DNA from: Colocasia esculenta
Lineage: Eukaryota > Streptophyta > Magnoliopsida > Alismatales > Araceae
Direction: 5' to 3'
DNA: 64,000 nt
NCBI GenBank assembly: GCA_014218235.1
Contig: CM024753.1
Location: 6,014,001 to 6,078,000 of the forward strand
The position numbers and the translations under genes are program-made. Positions 1 through 11,207 of the stretch are shown piece after piece. Every line of letters begins with the position of its first letter. The stretch's first letter is position 1. The notes under the pieces are model-generated. The model saw only the letters and a list, made by a program, of their open reading frames with translations. It did not search any database and was not told the DNA's origin.

Positions 1-58
1 AAAGCGACGGCGAGTCGGCGACCCCTTCGCAAACGCCAAAGTACTAAATATATGCGAC

Positions 59-1583
59 CTAAATCTTCCGACGATGGGTGATGCGCGCCCGCAGCGGAAC
101 CTTCATCACTGTCGTGAACTCGAACTTCTCAGTCAGATCAACCTCTTCCCCGTCGACCGGCTTCCACTCGAATGCCCTCACCAGGTTGGCGACGAAGTAC
201 TCGAGATGGAGCATGGACAGCCCTATCCCCGGGCAAATCCTCCTCCCCGCCCCGAATGGCATCATCTTCACCTCCCTGCTCCCCGTTATGTCCGCGTCCG
301 CCCCTTCGCCTCCGGGCAGGAACCTCTCCGGCCGGAACTCCATGGGCTCCTTCCACGTCTTCGCGTCCCAGTTGATGTCCGCCACCGCGAAGTTGATGGT
401 CGCGTCCTTGGGTATCACGTAGCCATCCAGGGAGAACTCCTCCGTTACGGCGTGGGGCAGCACGGAGTGCGCCGGCGGGTGCCGCCGGAGTCCCTCCATG
501 ACTACCGCCTTGAGGTACGTGAATTTGTGTAGGTCCTCCTCCCGGATCTCTTGATCACCTTCTCCGAGCACCCCGTTGATCTCGTTCACGATCCTCTCCT
601 GCACGTCCTGGTGCTTCACCACGTTCGCCATGATCCACTGCAGCGCCGTCGAGGTGGTGTCCGTGCCGGCGTTGAGGAACTCGGAGCAGAGGGAGATGAT
701 GTCCTCCTCGTCGAGCTTTCTGTTGTTTTCTTCCGGCAGCTCCAGGTCGAGGAGGGAATCCACGTACGAGAAGTGGAAGCTGTTCTCGCTGGGCGCGCGC
801 CCCGCTGCCATCTGCTCCCGGCGCGCTCTTATCAGAGGGACGTAGATCTCCCTCTGCCGCTGGCGCAGCTCCAGCAGCTTTCTCCACCTCCCTCTGAACA
901 CGTACTTGGCGAACTTGGGCATGAAGGCGAAGACGTTGAGTTTGCCGACGAACATGAGCAGGTCCCGCTGCGCTTTCTCAATATCGACGACGGCCTTCTC
1001 GTCGAGCTTCTCGCCGAGCACACATGAGGACGAGCAGACAGAACATGGCGTACTGGAAACTCTCCATGACGACCACAGTGCCTTCACCGGAGTCCGCGCG
1101 GGCACGGAGCTTGTCGAGGAGGATGCTGAGGACCCACTCGCGGGCATGCGCATATGTCTTGATGCGCGAAGGGTGAAGGATCTCCGACATCAGGTTGCGG
1201 CGGAGGAGGCGCCATAGGGGCCCGTAGCCCGCGGTGTTGATGTTGTGCTGGTCCCTGCTAATGAGGCGGATGCCGGCGAAGGGTGTGGGGCGGTTGGCGA
1301 AGACGGCGCCGTGCTGGACGAGCAGCTTGTGGGCGAGCTCCCGGTCTGTGACCATGACGGTGGGGCGGGAGCCGACGTGGTAGGTGACGATGGGGCCGTA
1401 CTTGTCACGCAGCTCACGGTGGACGAACTCGAAGTCGGAGACGGGGCGGGTGAGCCATAAGAGGTTGCCCACGATGGGGAAGGCCGGCGGCCCGGGCGGT
1501 AGCAGCCGCCTCTTCCGGCGCAGGACAAGGACGAGTGAGCAGCATAGAAGCAGGCTGAGGAAGGCAACTTCGCAGATCTCCAT
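59..1583 (-). pseudogene. CYP89A: CYP89A-type cytochrome P450, copy 1 (single frameshift)
   Basis: Intronless microsomal P450, about 508 codons, the usual length of the CYP89A family. From the start at 1583 one reads a hydrophobic membrane anchor (LSLLLCCSLVLVL), a basic stretch, the PPGPP hinge, the C-helix WRLLRRN, the I-helix oxygen-binding motif AGTDTT, the K-helix ExxR (EGLR), the FRPERF region and the heme-ligand loop FGAGRRICPG with its cysteine. Members are ER-anchored monooxygenases fed by P450 reductase; Arabidopsis CYP89A9 acts in chlorophyll catabolite breakdown, but the substrate here cannot be inferred. The reading frame breaks near 1018-1033: this copy reads ATGTGTGCTCGGCGAG where copy 2 (11.6 kb) has ATGTGCTTCGGCGAG, a net +1 nt, so residues after about 187 continue in another frame to the stop at 59. 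All other motifs are intact, so it is either a recent pseudogene or an intact gene with a base-call error. No clear TATA box was seen upstream. Confidence 0.9.
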
Positions 1584-2543
1584 GTTTACAGTGAAAAGTA
1601 TTGACTCGCCGTGATTGGCCCGGAGAAATGTGAAGAAATGTGGACAACTAAATGAATGGAGGGATCATTGATGGGGCAATGACGCAGGCAGTGATGTAAT
1701 AAGAGAGAGAGACAGAGAACTTGAATCATGTCCACTACTTCTTTCCTATTCCCTTGTCCAGACTCCAGACACGTCGGTCGTTTGAAAGCAACCGCATGCC
1801 AAGAGTTAGATTCCCAACGGCCTAATTTAGTGCCGTCCAAAAAAAAGGTTATAAAGATGAATTGTCCTCCAAAAATTTTATTAGTTGAAAGAAAAAAAAG
1901 AGAGATTTTGTCACAACTCTAAACAATAAAATTATTTAGAGGGAAATCTGTAAATATTTCTCCATATTTTTACATAATACTTGGCGAACAAGGAACAAAA
2001 TGCCCTTCCTCATGGCTTCCTAGAGAGAATTTATAGGTTAGATTTTTATGGGTAAATTCGTATAGTAGGATTCAGATAGTTTGCATAGTTTTTATATGAT
2101 AGATTTACACTAAAATGACAGAACATAAAGATAAAAAATATGTCAAATATTGTCTTGTGAAGATGCATTTTATCTTATGTCTGGTTATTTTTATATAAAT
2201 CAATCATATAGAATTGATTTGAGTAAATTAATTAACTTTTCTGCACATTTAAATGTGCCATAGGTATTATTTATTTTTATTTAAATTGTTGTTAATATTT
2301 AAAAAAAGTTGTAAAGGTTTATGTAGGTCCCACATCAGCTACTTATGTCAATTATATACGAACTTAGAGAATTCTTATTCCTGCTGCCACTTGAGCATTC
2401 AATTCTTTGGGACATTTAGCAGGTTCTGGCAAAATTTCGACGTGTGGGGAAGAAAAGTCTCCCATCGAGGATGGAAACTTTATGGAGCAACGTTCCTTTG
2501 ATAAGAACAAAGCAATCAAGCATCATATTTGATACGGATAGAT
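1584..2543. other. Intergenic, upstream of CYP89A copy 1
   Basis: AT-rich DNA that would hold the promoter of the minus-strand P450. I see no convincing TATA box near 1620-1720 and no conserved ORF; the small ORFs here have no family resemblance. Confidence 0.5.
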
Positions 2544-2998
2544 CACTACAGGAGGATCAATATTTATCAACGAATATATTTATAGTTGAAAATTTAAAGA
2601 CAAAAGAGATATAAAGCAGCGGCTATAACAGACCGCTGCCATTAATGTTTTGTCCGCGGTTAGCGCTACTCGTTGACAAAAATTCAGCATACGTCAGCAG
2701 CTGAAATGTAACCGCGAGTAAATGTGGAGTTAAGGCCGCGGCTATGTTTGATCGCGGACATATATTCTTCAGCGGCTTTGGGAACCGCTGATATATAGAT
2801 GTTATGTTTGCGGTTCTATCAACCGCTAACATAGATTAAATGCTTGCGGCTAAGGAAAGCCGCTGATAGTATTAGTCAGTAGCAAAAAGCCGCTGACAAA
2901 TATAAAAATTTCATTTTATTCATTTTTTAAATAAAAAATTTCAAATCAGAAATATCTAGAACATATATTTTTTTAATAATAAGTTAGTTTAGTTAGTG
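2544..2998. mobile_element. CACTA-like (En/Spm-type) subterminal region
   Basis: Begins with CACTACAGGAGG and then carries many short, alternately inverted GC-rich words (AGCGGCT, CCGCGGTT, GCGGTT, AACCGCT, AGCCGCTGA) between about 2620 and 2900, each pair forming a small hairpin. Such inverted subterminal repeats are typical of CACTA transposon ends. A candidate opposite end is TAGTG at 2994-2998, but only the outer five bases match, so the right boundary and the superfamily are uncertain. No transposase is seen. Confidence 0.4.
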
Positions 2999-3051
2999 AT
3001 TGATATATACATATGTTATTTATATTTGAAATATATATGTATATTTGTGCT

Positions 3052-3053
<2 letters not shown>

Positions 3054-3088
<35 letters not shown>
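3054..3088. repeat. (TA)n microsatellite
   Basis: Uninterrupted TA dinucleotides; it generates spurious Tyr/Ile-rich ORFs on both strands. Confidence 0.95.
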
Positions 3089-3089
<1 letters not shown>

Positions 3090-3822
3090 TTGTAATATTC
3101 TCAAATATAAATATATTATACACAAATTTAGTGAACATAATATATATACATATGTGTTTATATATATTTCTATGTGTTTATTAAACTTAAATCTAACAAT
3201 TAGAATTTGAGAACAAAGTAAATTTATATCTTTGAAAGAATATACCCATGAAGCAAACTGATCATCTGATCTCATACTATATGTGTGCGTGGTGTGTGGT
3301 GTGAGAGAGAGAGAGAGAGAGATCTTGAAATGGTTTGGAAATGGATTAATTGTGATCCATCACAAAAATTTATTATTCTTTGGATTTTTATCATGTTCTC
3401 ATGTATATGGATGAATATTGCAAATTCAAGTGTTGCAAAGTGTTACTCGAACGGTGGTGACGAGAGATGAATCGACAGTCAGATAGCGTAGGCGTGCTAG
3501 TCTCGTGAGTGAGAACATGTTCTGCCTCCGAGAGTCAAATGACTTTAAGTTTGTTTGCGCATTGTTTGACTTCGTCAAACAAAATGAGTATGGGGCCCAG
3601 GTTTTCAAGTAATTAAGTCAACCTGGGTCATCAAGTAGGTCGATCGACCTGTGTCTTCATCCATACTAGTTTAAAATGATGAGTCCACATGGTCAGATTT
3701 TAATATGAATCAAATTCAATCGACTGATTTTAAAGATGAATCAAATTTAATAGAGTACGCGCGTAAGTCTAATGTACTTATAATAACAGAGATCTTGATG
3801 AGATGTAGTCTCTGATTCAACG

Positions 3823-3825
<3 letters not shown>

Positions 3826-3875
<50 letters not shown>
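3826..3875. repeat. (TA)n microsatellite
   Basis: About 25 uninterrupted TA units. Confidence 0.95.
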
Positions 3876-3877
<2 letters not shown>

Positions 3878-4435
3878 ATCAAATTAAAATGTAAGAGTAA
3901 GAATTAAGATCCAAAGATATTCTATGGAAGTACTAATGATGAAGAAGTACTTTAAACTTTTTTTTTTTGTTTATCCTTTGTTTAGTTGACTTAGGCATTG
4001 GAATCCAATATATTAGTTTTGCTCGTCAATTGAAAGTTCAGATTTTCTTATACCAACTGACCTGAGCATTAAAAGCCAATACCATTTCTTTCTGATTACG
4101 ATTAAATTTGATCAAAATATTATTGTGCCTTAACTGTTCATTCCTTGAAATTCTCGTCCGATCCTCTTTTAGTGCTGACACATGCTCTTTAGGTGTCGAT
4201 ACAAAATAACTTGGTATCATCACAAGATAATACATTAATAGATATAGTAATATTTATAAGAGTAAATTAATTAGTGGTCCCTGATTATAATATGGAGGAC
4301 CTTAATGTAACACAACTTATTTAACGTACATATACTGTAACATGAGATAACACTGTAATGAGTTACAACTCTGTCATGAACTAAAAAATAAGTAAAATAT
4401 CTGATAATGATTCCTAATTAATTTATCATATTTAT

Positions 4436-5256
4436 TGTGGTGGCCATTTCTAGCCACCTAGGCCCATCATGGCCCGTCACGGCCCATTGGGGCCCTGTTG
4501 AGGCTCTCCAGGCAGGCGTGGCCCTTCCACAGGGCGCCACGTCTCCTCAAAGACCGTGCCAAGGACTCCAGGAAGCGACCACAATGTTCGAGCACCACCG
4601 AGCTCCCTAGGGCACGTCTCCGGACGCCCCTCACCCTGTTCAGTTCAGGCATGGCCTACTGAACAGACCCTGTTCGAGGCACGCTGAGGCACTGTCTGCA
4701 CAAGCTATGCCTCCGGGCACCAATTACTGAACGGCGGGCTCGGCTACCGAACAGCAGGTCCAGCCCACCGAGTAGACTACCTGCTTGGTACCTTCTGCCC
4801 AGGAGAATCCAAGCAACCTTTCACCCCCTCGTGGCGGTTGTAACGTACACCGCACGCGCCCCACGATCAAGTGGTGCATTAACTGTAGAACTCCTCAACG
4901 GACGCCTCAATGCGTAACCCCCCACTGAGGACGCTAACAGGCGCGCCCTTTGTGGCATTGATCAGGGACGTTCCGTCCCTCTCCTTAGGACTTCTGCTTA
5001 TAAAAGGCTCCGGTGAGCCTCCATGCAGAGGTAGGTAATCTAAGACACATCTCTCCTGCACAACACTGAACCCTTCTTCTCTAAAGCCTTACTTGCAGTT
5101 TACTGACTTAGGCATTGAAGGGTTCTCCCCAGTTCTTCAACCGCCCCCTGATTCCGTTCTGGTTTTGCAGGCATCCGTCCGCTACCGGTGGTCCTCTTCC
5201 CTATCTCCAAGTGTAGGCTCGCTTGGCTCAGGCCCAAGCAGGAAAACACCTCCACA
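4436..5256 (+). mobile_element. Ty3/gypsy LTR (complete, 821 bp) of a gag-only remnant
   Basis: Starts TGTGGTGGCC and ends CTCCACA, directly followed by a gypsy primer-binding site (TTTTGGCGTCGTCTGTGGG). It contains an LTR promoter TATAAAA at 4999-5005. The start is inferred from the TG dinucleotide and the AT-to-GC composition change; the end is fixed by the primer-binding site. Confidence 0.75.
4999..5005 (+). promoter_or_regulatory. LTR TATA box
   Basis: TATAAAA in the context TTATAAAAGGCTCCGG; the same box recurs in the duplicated LTR at 5890-5896. It is the expected U3/R promoter of the element. Confidence 0.6.
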
Positions 5257-5257
5257 C

Positions 5258-5277
5258 TTTTGGCGTCGTCTGTGGGA
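5258..5277 (+). other. Primer-binding site (unit 1)
   Basis: CTTTTGGCGTCGTCTGTGGG immediately after the LTR end; one change from the second copy (GGCGCCG) and from the site of the large gypsy element near 47.75 kb. Confidence 0.75.
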
Positions 5278-5391
5278 AGCGACGACAGCCATGGCTCGAG
5301 GACGATCTTCATACCAGAACATAGGGAGCCGTATGACGAGGTCCCGCCAGTCGCGAGCAGATTCCCGTCAACGTGCACCCCCCCCCCCCCC

Positions 5392-6147
5392 AGGCTCTCC
5401 AAGCAGACGTGGCCCTTCCACAGGGCGCCACGTCTCCTCAAAGACCGTGCCAAGGACTCCAGGAAGTGACCGCAATGTTCGAGCACCACCGAGCTCCCTG
5501 AGGCACGTCTCCGGACACCCCTCGCCCTGTTCAGTTCAGGCATGGCCTACTGAACAGACCCTGTTCGAGGCACGCTGAGGCACTGTCTGCACAGCTATGC
5601 CTCCGGGCACCAGTTACCGAACGGCGGGCTCGGCTACCGAACAGCAGGTCCAGCCCACCGAGTAGACTACATGCTCGGTACCTTCCGCCCAAGAGAATCC
5701 AAGCAACCTTTCACCCCCTCGTGGTGGTTATAACGGCTACACCGCACGTGCCCCACGATCAAGTGGTGCATTAACTGCAGAACTCCTCAACGGACGCCTC
5801 AATGCGTAACCCCTCGCTGAGGACGCTAACAGGCGCCCTTTGCGGCATTGATCAGGGACGTTCCGTCCCTCTCCTTTAGGACTTCTGCTTATAAAAGGCT
5901 CCGGTGAGCCTCCATGTAGAGGTAGGTAATCTAAGGCACATTGCTCCTGCACAACACTGAACCCTTCTTCTCTAAAGCCTCACTTGCAGTTTACTGACTT
6001 AGGCATTGGAGGGTTCTCCCCGGTCTTCAACCGCCCCCCTGATTCCGTTCTGGTTTTGCAGGCATCCGTCCGCTACCGGAAGTCCTCTTCCCTATCTCCA
6101 AGTGTAGGCCTGCTTGGCTCTGGCCCAAGCAGGAAAACACCTCCACA
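5392..6147 (+). mobile_element. Second, 5'-truncated gypsy LTR copy
   Basis: Lacks the first 65 bp of the LTR at 4436 and starts at the duplication junction; ends CTCCACA before a canonical primer-binding site. It retains TATAAAA at 5890-5896. Confidence 0.8.
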
Positions 6148-6148
6148 C

Positions 6149-6168
6149 TTTTGGCGCCGTCTGTGGGA
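6149..6168 (+). other. Primer-binding site (unit 2)
   Basis: TTTTGGCGCCGTCTGTGGGA-type sequence, the usual first-strand priming site of plant Tat-type gypsy elements; it precedes the gag start at 6181. Confidence 0.8.
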
Positions 6169-6180
6169 AGCAACGACAGC

Positions 6181-7807
6181 CATGACTCGAGGACGATCTT
6201 CATACCAGAACATAGGGAGCCGTATGACGAGGTCCTGCCAGTCGCGAGCAGATTCCCGTCAACGTGCCCCCCCCCCCCGTCGACGTCGCCATAGCCCCTG
6301 CTGCCGCGACCGGGGGCGTCCCTGCGCCCACCACCGTCATGCCTGCGACCGCCTTGGAGATGGCCGAACTCCGGGGGTAGATGCAGCAGCTGACGGGAAT
6401 TTGCCTGGGTCTCCAGTCTCAGTTGGCCGGGCAGCCGGTCCCGGCAGCCTCCGTTCCGCAGGAGCGCCAGGCAGAGTCGTCTCACCGGCGATCGCACGCA
6501 CCTCCTGCCCCGCAGAGTCGTTTCAGGAGCAGCATGCCGATTCGCCGCGGAGGTCGCGTCGTGCCCCGTCGGATGAATGAGCTCCAGAGCGCCGCGGTCG
6601 TTCACCCCGTCGCTCCGCGGCGGCCCCGCGCCCGCCGCGCTCGGTCGTGGGAGCCAACTCCCACAGGACTGGGCATGCGGATTCGGCCCACTCCGAACAG
6701 GAGTTGGCCAAGCGCCTGCGCCGCGTCGTCGACCTGGAACGTCGTGTGGACGCGATGGTCCAGCGTGCTGAGGGCAAAGCTCCGGCCGAGGCAGACCTGA
6801 ACTTCTGCTCCCCGTTCATTGCAGAGATCCTGGAGGCTCGGGTCTCTCCCAAGCTCCCTCTGCCCACCATCGCGCCATACGACAACACCTCTGACCCCGC
6901 GGATCACATCCATGGGTTTGAGTCGCATATGGTGTTTCCATGGAGCATCTGATGCGACCAAATGTCGGGCCTTCCCGGCCACCTTGAAGGAAACTGCTCG
7001 GGCCTGGTTCGAAGCCCTCCCTGCAGGTTCCATCTCTTCCTTCCACCAGTTGAAGAAGTCCTTTCGGGACAACTTCCTGGGCGGAAGGTCGCAATCGTGC
7101 ACCGCAGCCTCCCTTCTCGCTGTTCGGAAAAAGAAGGGAGAAGCGCTCTGGGACTACGTCAAGAGGTTCCAGACTGAGGCGCTCCGCATCCCGCCCTCGA
7201 TGTCCCGTTAGCCACTAGTGCCCTTATCCAGGGTACTCGCGATGGTTTTCTGTAGAGGACGCTGGGAGTGCAGCAGTCTTCCACCCTTGCCGAGCTCCTC
7301 TCTACTGCACAACGCCACGCCACGTGCGTGGAGAGTCTGGCTGCTGGCTGAGCAGAGCAGGGAGAATCGTCGGACAAAAAGAGGCCTTTCGACCACATTT
7401 CCGACCGTGATCGGAAGAAAGGGCGGCACAACGGGAATTCACCGCGCTGACCACGCCCCTTCACCGACTACACCCCCTTACAGTGGCACCCGAACAGATC
7501 CTGGCAGAAATTCGGGACGAGCCATATGTTCGGTGGCCACCCAAGATGCGCTCCGACCCCAGAAGGCGCAACCAAGAGAAGTATTGTCACTTCCACCACG
7601 ACCACGGCCACGACACCTCCGAATGCCGCCATCTCAAGGATGAAATCGAGCCCCTTATTAAGCGTGGCTACCTCGGACGGTTCATGCGCCGAAATGAAGA
7701 CCGCCCCAGACGCCGAGTGCGGACTTCCGAGCAACCGATCAACAATGAGCCCAATGGGCAAGAAATCAATGTGATCGCGGGAGGATTCAGCGCAGGCGGA
7801 GAGAGCA
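6181..7807 (+). pseudogene. Gypsy gag (Tat-type), frameshifted and 3'-truncated
   Basis: Starts ATGACTCGAGGACG, right after the primer-binding site. The reading frame is broken several times. Recognisable pieces: a Pro/Arg-rich N-terminus; a charged helix (ELAKRLRRVVDLERRVDAM, about 6695-6760); the retrotransposon gag core with ARAWFEALPAGSISSFHQLK and the following DNFLGG segment (about 6990-7090), then ALWDYVKRFQ (about 7146-7175); and a C-terminal zinc-knuckle-like CHFHHDHGHDTSEC (about 7588-7630). Homology stops after GGFSAGGES near 7800, where an unrelated LTR fragment begins, so protease, RT and integrase are absent. It is a structural relic that could only move with another element's enzymes. 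Confidence 0.85.
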
Positions 7808-8714
7808 CTCAGAGTTCTCTCTACACTCTCGTCTATCTCGTCTACTACTCTCATCTATTTCTTGTACTCTATTGGCCATTCTTGTGATTGTCTAAGATAA
7901 AGAAATGACTAATGCCAGCGCAATAGGGCCCGATCAGGTCCTGGGAGGAGCGCCAGAAAAGTGCCAGTACCCATGGAGTTAAAATGATCAAAGATGTGTT
8001 ACGACATGCATCCAGTGCCAGTTTACCATCTAGATTAATCTATGACAATCAAAGTACTATCTCTACAAGTGCAAGCGTGATCGTTACTAGTGCACCGTTG
8101 TGCAATTTATATGTTATAACGTTATATGGCCATTCTATTGTCATTCTCGTTGTACTATTTTCCCTGTGCCAGTTACTATTGTTCTCTTGTTATCATGACA
8201 TGCTCTACGTGACTTTACTCTCTAGTTAGCCTGCCATTAAAATATTAACTATTTAAAGTATACTTGTGTTCATGAGATATTAAGTCATACTGGGCGTTAT
8301 TCGCTCATCCTGCGTATTTATTTAATGTGTTTCAGGTGAGTCGGATCATGACCACACCCACGAGGATGAGACCGATGAGGAGACTCAGGAGTGACCATTT
8401 CAGCAACCAGTGCTGTCTAGTAGTAGTTTGTTAGTATAGTTATGAGTTAGTGAGTCAGTTAGTCATTATGTAATAATTTGATTTTGAATAAAGTACTCTG
8501 GGCCCTAGTCTTGGCTCTAATACGTTGGTGTAATAGTTAGTTCTTGAAGTATGATGAGTTATTAGTGATTGTAATGATGACTGGTGGATTATTAATGGAA
8601 ATAAAGTTTATTTGATGTTTTTCCATTCTGGCAATGGTTTGTTATTTATTTTTCTCGCTATGTACTATTTAATAACTGTAATTTTGCTCCGATATTCTGC
8701 GTCGGGACGTTACA
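7808..8714 (-). mobile_element. Tip (~0.9 kb) of a large-LTR family
   Basis: Read on the minus strand from 8714 it begins TGTAACGTCCCGACGCAGAA and matches the first ~0.9 kb of the solo LTRs at 18.4-24.3 kb, including the segments with CTCATCTATT, TTGTCTAAGATAA and GTCCTGGGA (plus-strand reading). It is cut off where it meets the gypsy gag, so it is a truncated fragment without a second boundary. Confidence 0.8.
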
Positions 8715-9439
8715 GCCTGCAACTTGCCTGAGACTTTATCATAAGCAAACTTAATTCTAGTCATGTATTACTCTGTTTTCAGTACGAAACTAATTTTCTA
8801 AAGGTGATGCTCAGAAAAAAAAAATTTGTGTGTCAAGGGAATTTTATTCAGGTTCTTCAGGTGGACCCCTGATTTTCATGTGGTATAAAGTATTTTAAAT
8901 TTGATGAGTATGCATAGAACCAAGTCATTTTATAGTTATTCTTCTCTTAGAGGGGCAAGAGCACCCAGTCTTCATGTGGGGTAGAAATGCCATTAATTCA
9001 CATACTTGCTTTATGTTAATCATCAGCCTTGCATGATAAAAGGGATCATCAATTCAATTCTTCGTTGATGGAATTAGATTATGCCGGATAAGATCGTTCC
9101 AATTTCTATTGATAGAAAATTAAAAGATGTCAATTAAACTCTGCACACTTCAAGTCAAAATCGTCGACGCATTGCCTCATTAGCCAGAGCAAGAAGTGGT
9201 AGGATTGTCGCCTTGTGGCACGGATTGATCAATAGGTGTTTGTGAACTTATTCAAATAAATAAATAAATAAGTGAATTTTAATTTATAATTTAGATAGAA
9301 AGAAAATCTCACAAATGGATCCAACGTGGTTGATATGAGAATGGTGCGAAAAGCAAGATGCAACACAAACTGCATGCCAGTGGTCAAATCATCATGTATA
9401 GAAATATGAGAAATATGAGAAAGATTTAGTATACTTTCA
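8715..9439. other. Intergenic DNA
   Basis: AT-rich; no gene, LTR or inverted repeat recognised. Confidence 0.5.
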
Positions 9440-9575
9440 TATTGCACTTAAAGTGCAATATGACTAGGCACTCATCCCATGTGGCACCCAATCATTGGGT
9501 TGCCACTTTATCACCTCCCATGTTAGTGGTGCCACATGGGATGAGTGCCTAGTCATATTGTACTTAAGTGCAATA
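9440..9575. mobile_element. Hairpin MITE (~136 bp)
   Basis: Two ~45-bp inverted arms, beginning TATTGCACTTAA and including GACTAGGCACTCATCCCATG, enclose a ~45-bp loop. The arms differ at about two positions. No target-site duplication is obvious, so the superfamily is not assigned. Confidence 0.7.
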
Positions 9576-9618
9576 GAAAAGTGCACTAAGCCTTTCTCGA
9601 GAAATATTTGATATCTTT

Positions 9619-10272
9619 TGATACAGATAGCTCCTCGGCTGTTCGGCCCGGTCGCACCTCATTCGCCGAGCGGACTCAAGGCCGATGATCAGGTCGGATT
9701 GGGCTTGACACGGCTAGGGAAAGGCGAGGGCGTCATCATGTGCTAACCCGAGTTGCTCGTCCTCGAAATCAAATATAGAATCTTCGTTCCGACCTTCACC
9801 GTAGCAATGACGTATTCGTAAAGATTTTCTAAAAAGTAGCCCATGCAACAGCTGTGAAAACTATTCACGAGGGGAAAGAATCGAAGATCACGCTCCCGAA
9901 AAAGATACAATCAGCACGAGCTAGCATGCCGTTTATAGCCGGGATCAGTCTAGCTGGCCTGCCGTCTATTACCCTGGCCCGCGGCAATCAGGGGCACATC
10001 TTTAGCAGGATTTCTAGGCTCACTCTGCGGAAACCTTTTCCAAGTAACCCTTATAAAAATGGATGAACCTCCTTCGTCCAGGGGTACGCAATCTCTAAAA
10101 CTCTAAACTCTCGACTCTTAGCTCTCGAGCTGACTTGATCGTTAGAGAGTCTACCCACCGAGAAAATTCGGTGATTTTGCAGGTCGGGAGATCGGCAACA
10201 ACGACCCCGTTGCCACACCACTTTTCCTGGGCCTTCTTGACTTGAGCCAACCCTGTTACTCCAACAGTAACA
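9619..10272 (-). mobile_element. Solo LTR of a Tat-like gypsy family (654 bp)
   Basis: Flanked by perfect 5-bp target duplications TCTTT (9614-9618 and 10273-10277). On the minus strand it starts TGTTACTGTTGGAGTAAC and ends CTGTATCA, the same ends as the LTRs of the large gypsy element at 36.8-48.5 kb (TGTTACTGCTGGAGTAAC ... CTGTATCA); internal blocks such as AACGATCAAGT also match. Body identity is otherwise low, so it is a related family. No internal domain remains, indicating LTR-LTR recombination. Confidence 0.85.
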
Positions 10273-10277
10273 TCTTT

Positions 10278-10932
10278 CAAAGAAGATAATGAAAGTGATT
10301 TTGATTACCTCACAAATAATTCTCTTGATTGAGAGAGGGAGAGAAAAAATTTTTTTTATCAAAATTTTAACTAATAAAATTATTTATCAAATAGTTCACC
10401 TCACTTTTATTTTTCTCTTTAGAGAACACTAATTATTTCTCTAGAAATATAGGTTGTTTCCAGTTCTTATTCTGATCGTTGCAAACCGTAGATCCAATAG
10501 AACTCGAATTTGGTCGTACCCTGATGTGTATGGCCGGAAAATAATCATAAAGTTAATCGAGCTACTCCAGAAGTACAAATCACCCTTGATACTACTGATC
10601 TTGGTTATGCTATTATAACTAAAAGATCTGTATAAAGTTGTGAGTAATCATATGTAGGTTCAAACGCATATGCAGGTCCAAGTAGGATCCCACAGTTCCA
10701 CTTTCAATTTAAACTCTTTCATCGAGTTTGCATGAACAACACTTCTTTTGTGTGAGTAGGTTGTCTTCGTAAGGAAAGATTACAACTTAAAACACATGAG
10801 CAGAATAGCTCACCATTAATCCATATAATGGAGACAAATCTCACTACTTAGTTTGGACGGACTTTACTTAATTATTTGTACACTGAGGTGAACGTTACCA
10901 ACTTCTCCATCCCTCTAGCTGACCTTCGCACT
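10278..10932. other. Intergenic DNA
   Basis: No gene recognised; AT-rich and without clear repeats apart from a short GA/T-rich patch near 10320-10350. Confidence 0.5.
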
Positions 10933-10950
10933 TCAAAGACACGAGTTTTT

Positions 10951-11207
10951 TTTTTTTTTGCTAACGAGGAAACCCCACCCTGTGTGATTTTGTGGATTCA
11001 AAGATTGGTGTTCGTGAACTTCAAGGTCAGGATTTGACAGCTCCTACTTTTCGTGTACCCGTATTGTTCTTACCCCACTTGACCAGAAAAACTCCGGACC
11101 TACACACCTCGAGAATTACATGTAGATCAGATAAACCCCCCAGGAATCGAATTCGAGACCTCTTACTTTTAAACAAGAGTTCTTACCGATCAACTCAGCT
11201 GGGGTCC
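10951..11207 (-). mobile_element. tRNA-derived SINE (~257 bp)
   Basis: Flanked by an 18-bp direct repeat TCAAAGACACGAGTTTTT (10933-10950 and 11208-11225), the target duplication. On the minus strand the element begins GGACCCCAGCTGAGTTGATC, in which AGCTGAGTTGATCGG resembles a pol III A box, followed about 40 nt on by a B-box-like AATTCGATTCC; the tail is the poly-T run at the plus-strand left edge. The combination of tRNA-like head, oligo-A tail and long target duplication defines a SINE. No coding capacity; mobilised by LINE enzymes. Confidence 0.8.

Larger units (their letters stand above)
3000..4435. other. AT-rich intergenic DNA with microsatellites
   Basis: Contains (TA)n, a (GA)n run at 3302-3322 and a second long (TA)n run at 3826-3875. 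No gene recognised. Confidence 0.6.
4501..6289 (+). repeat. Tandem duplication of LTR + PBS + gag start (period 891 bp)
   Basis: Sequence from AGGCTCTCCA at 4501 through the primer-binding site and first gag codons repeats from 5392. The junction lies at a run of about 13-14 C (5378-5391) inside the gag leader; in unit 2 the same C-run (about 6268-6279) continues normally into gag. The copies differ by scattered substitutions and small indels, so the duplication is not a trivial identical repeat. Confidence 0.9.

Noticed and set aside
74..1027. Plus-strand ORFs of up to 158 codons over the P450
   Set aside because: They are antisense shadows of the GC-rich CYP89A coding sequence; no domain, and the minus-strand frame explains the region.
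2973..3275. Tyr/Ile-rich ORFs on both strands
   Set aside because: Translation of a (TA)n microsatellite.
5100..5578. 161- and 147-codon ORFs over the duplicated LTR
   Set aside because: They cross the LTR/PBS junction and the poly-C breakpoint; LTR sequence is non-coding.
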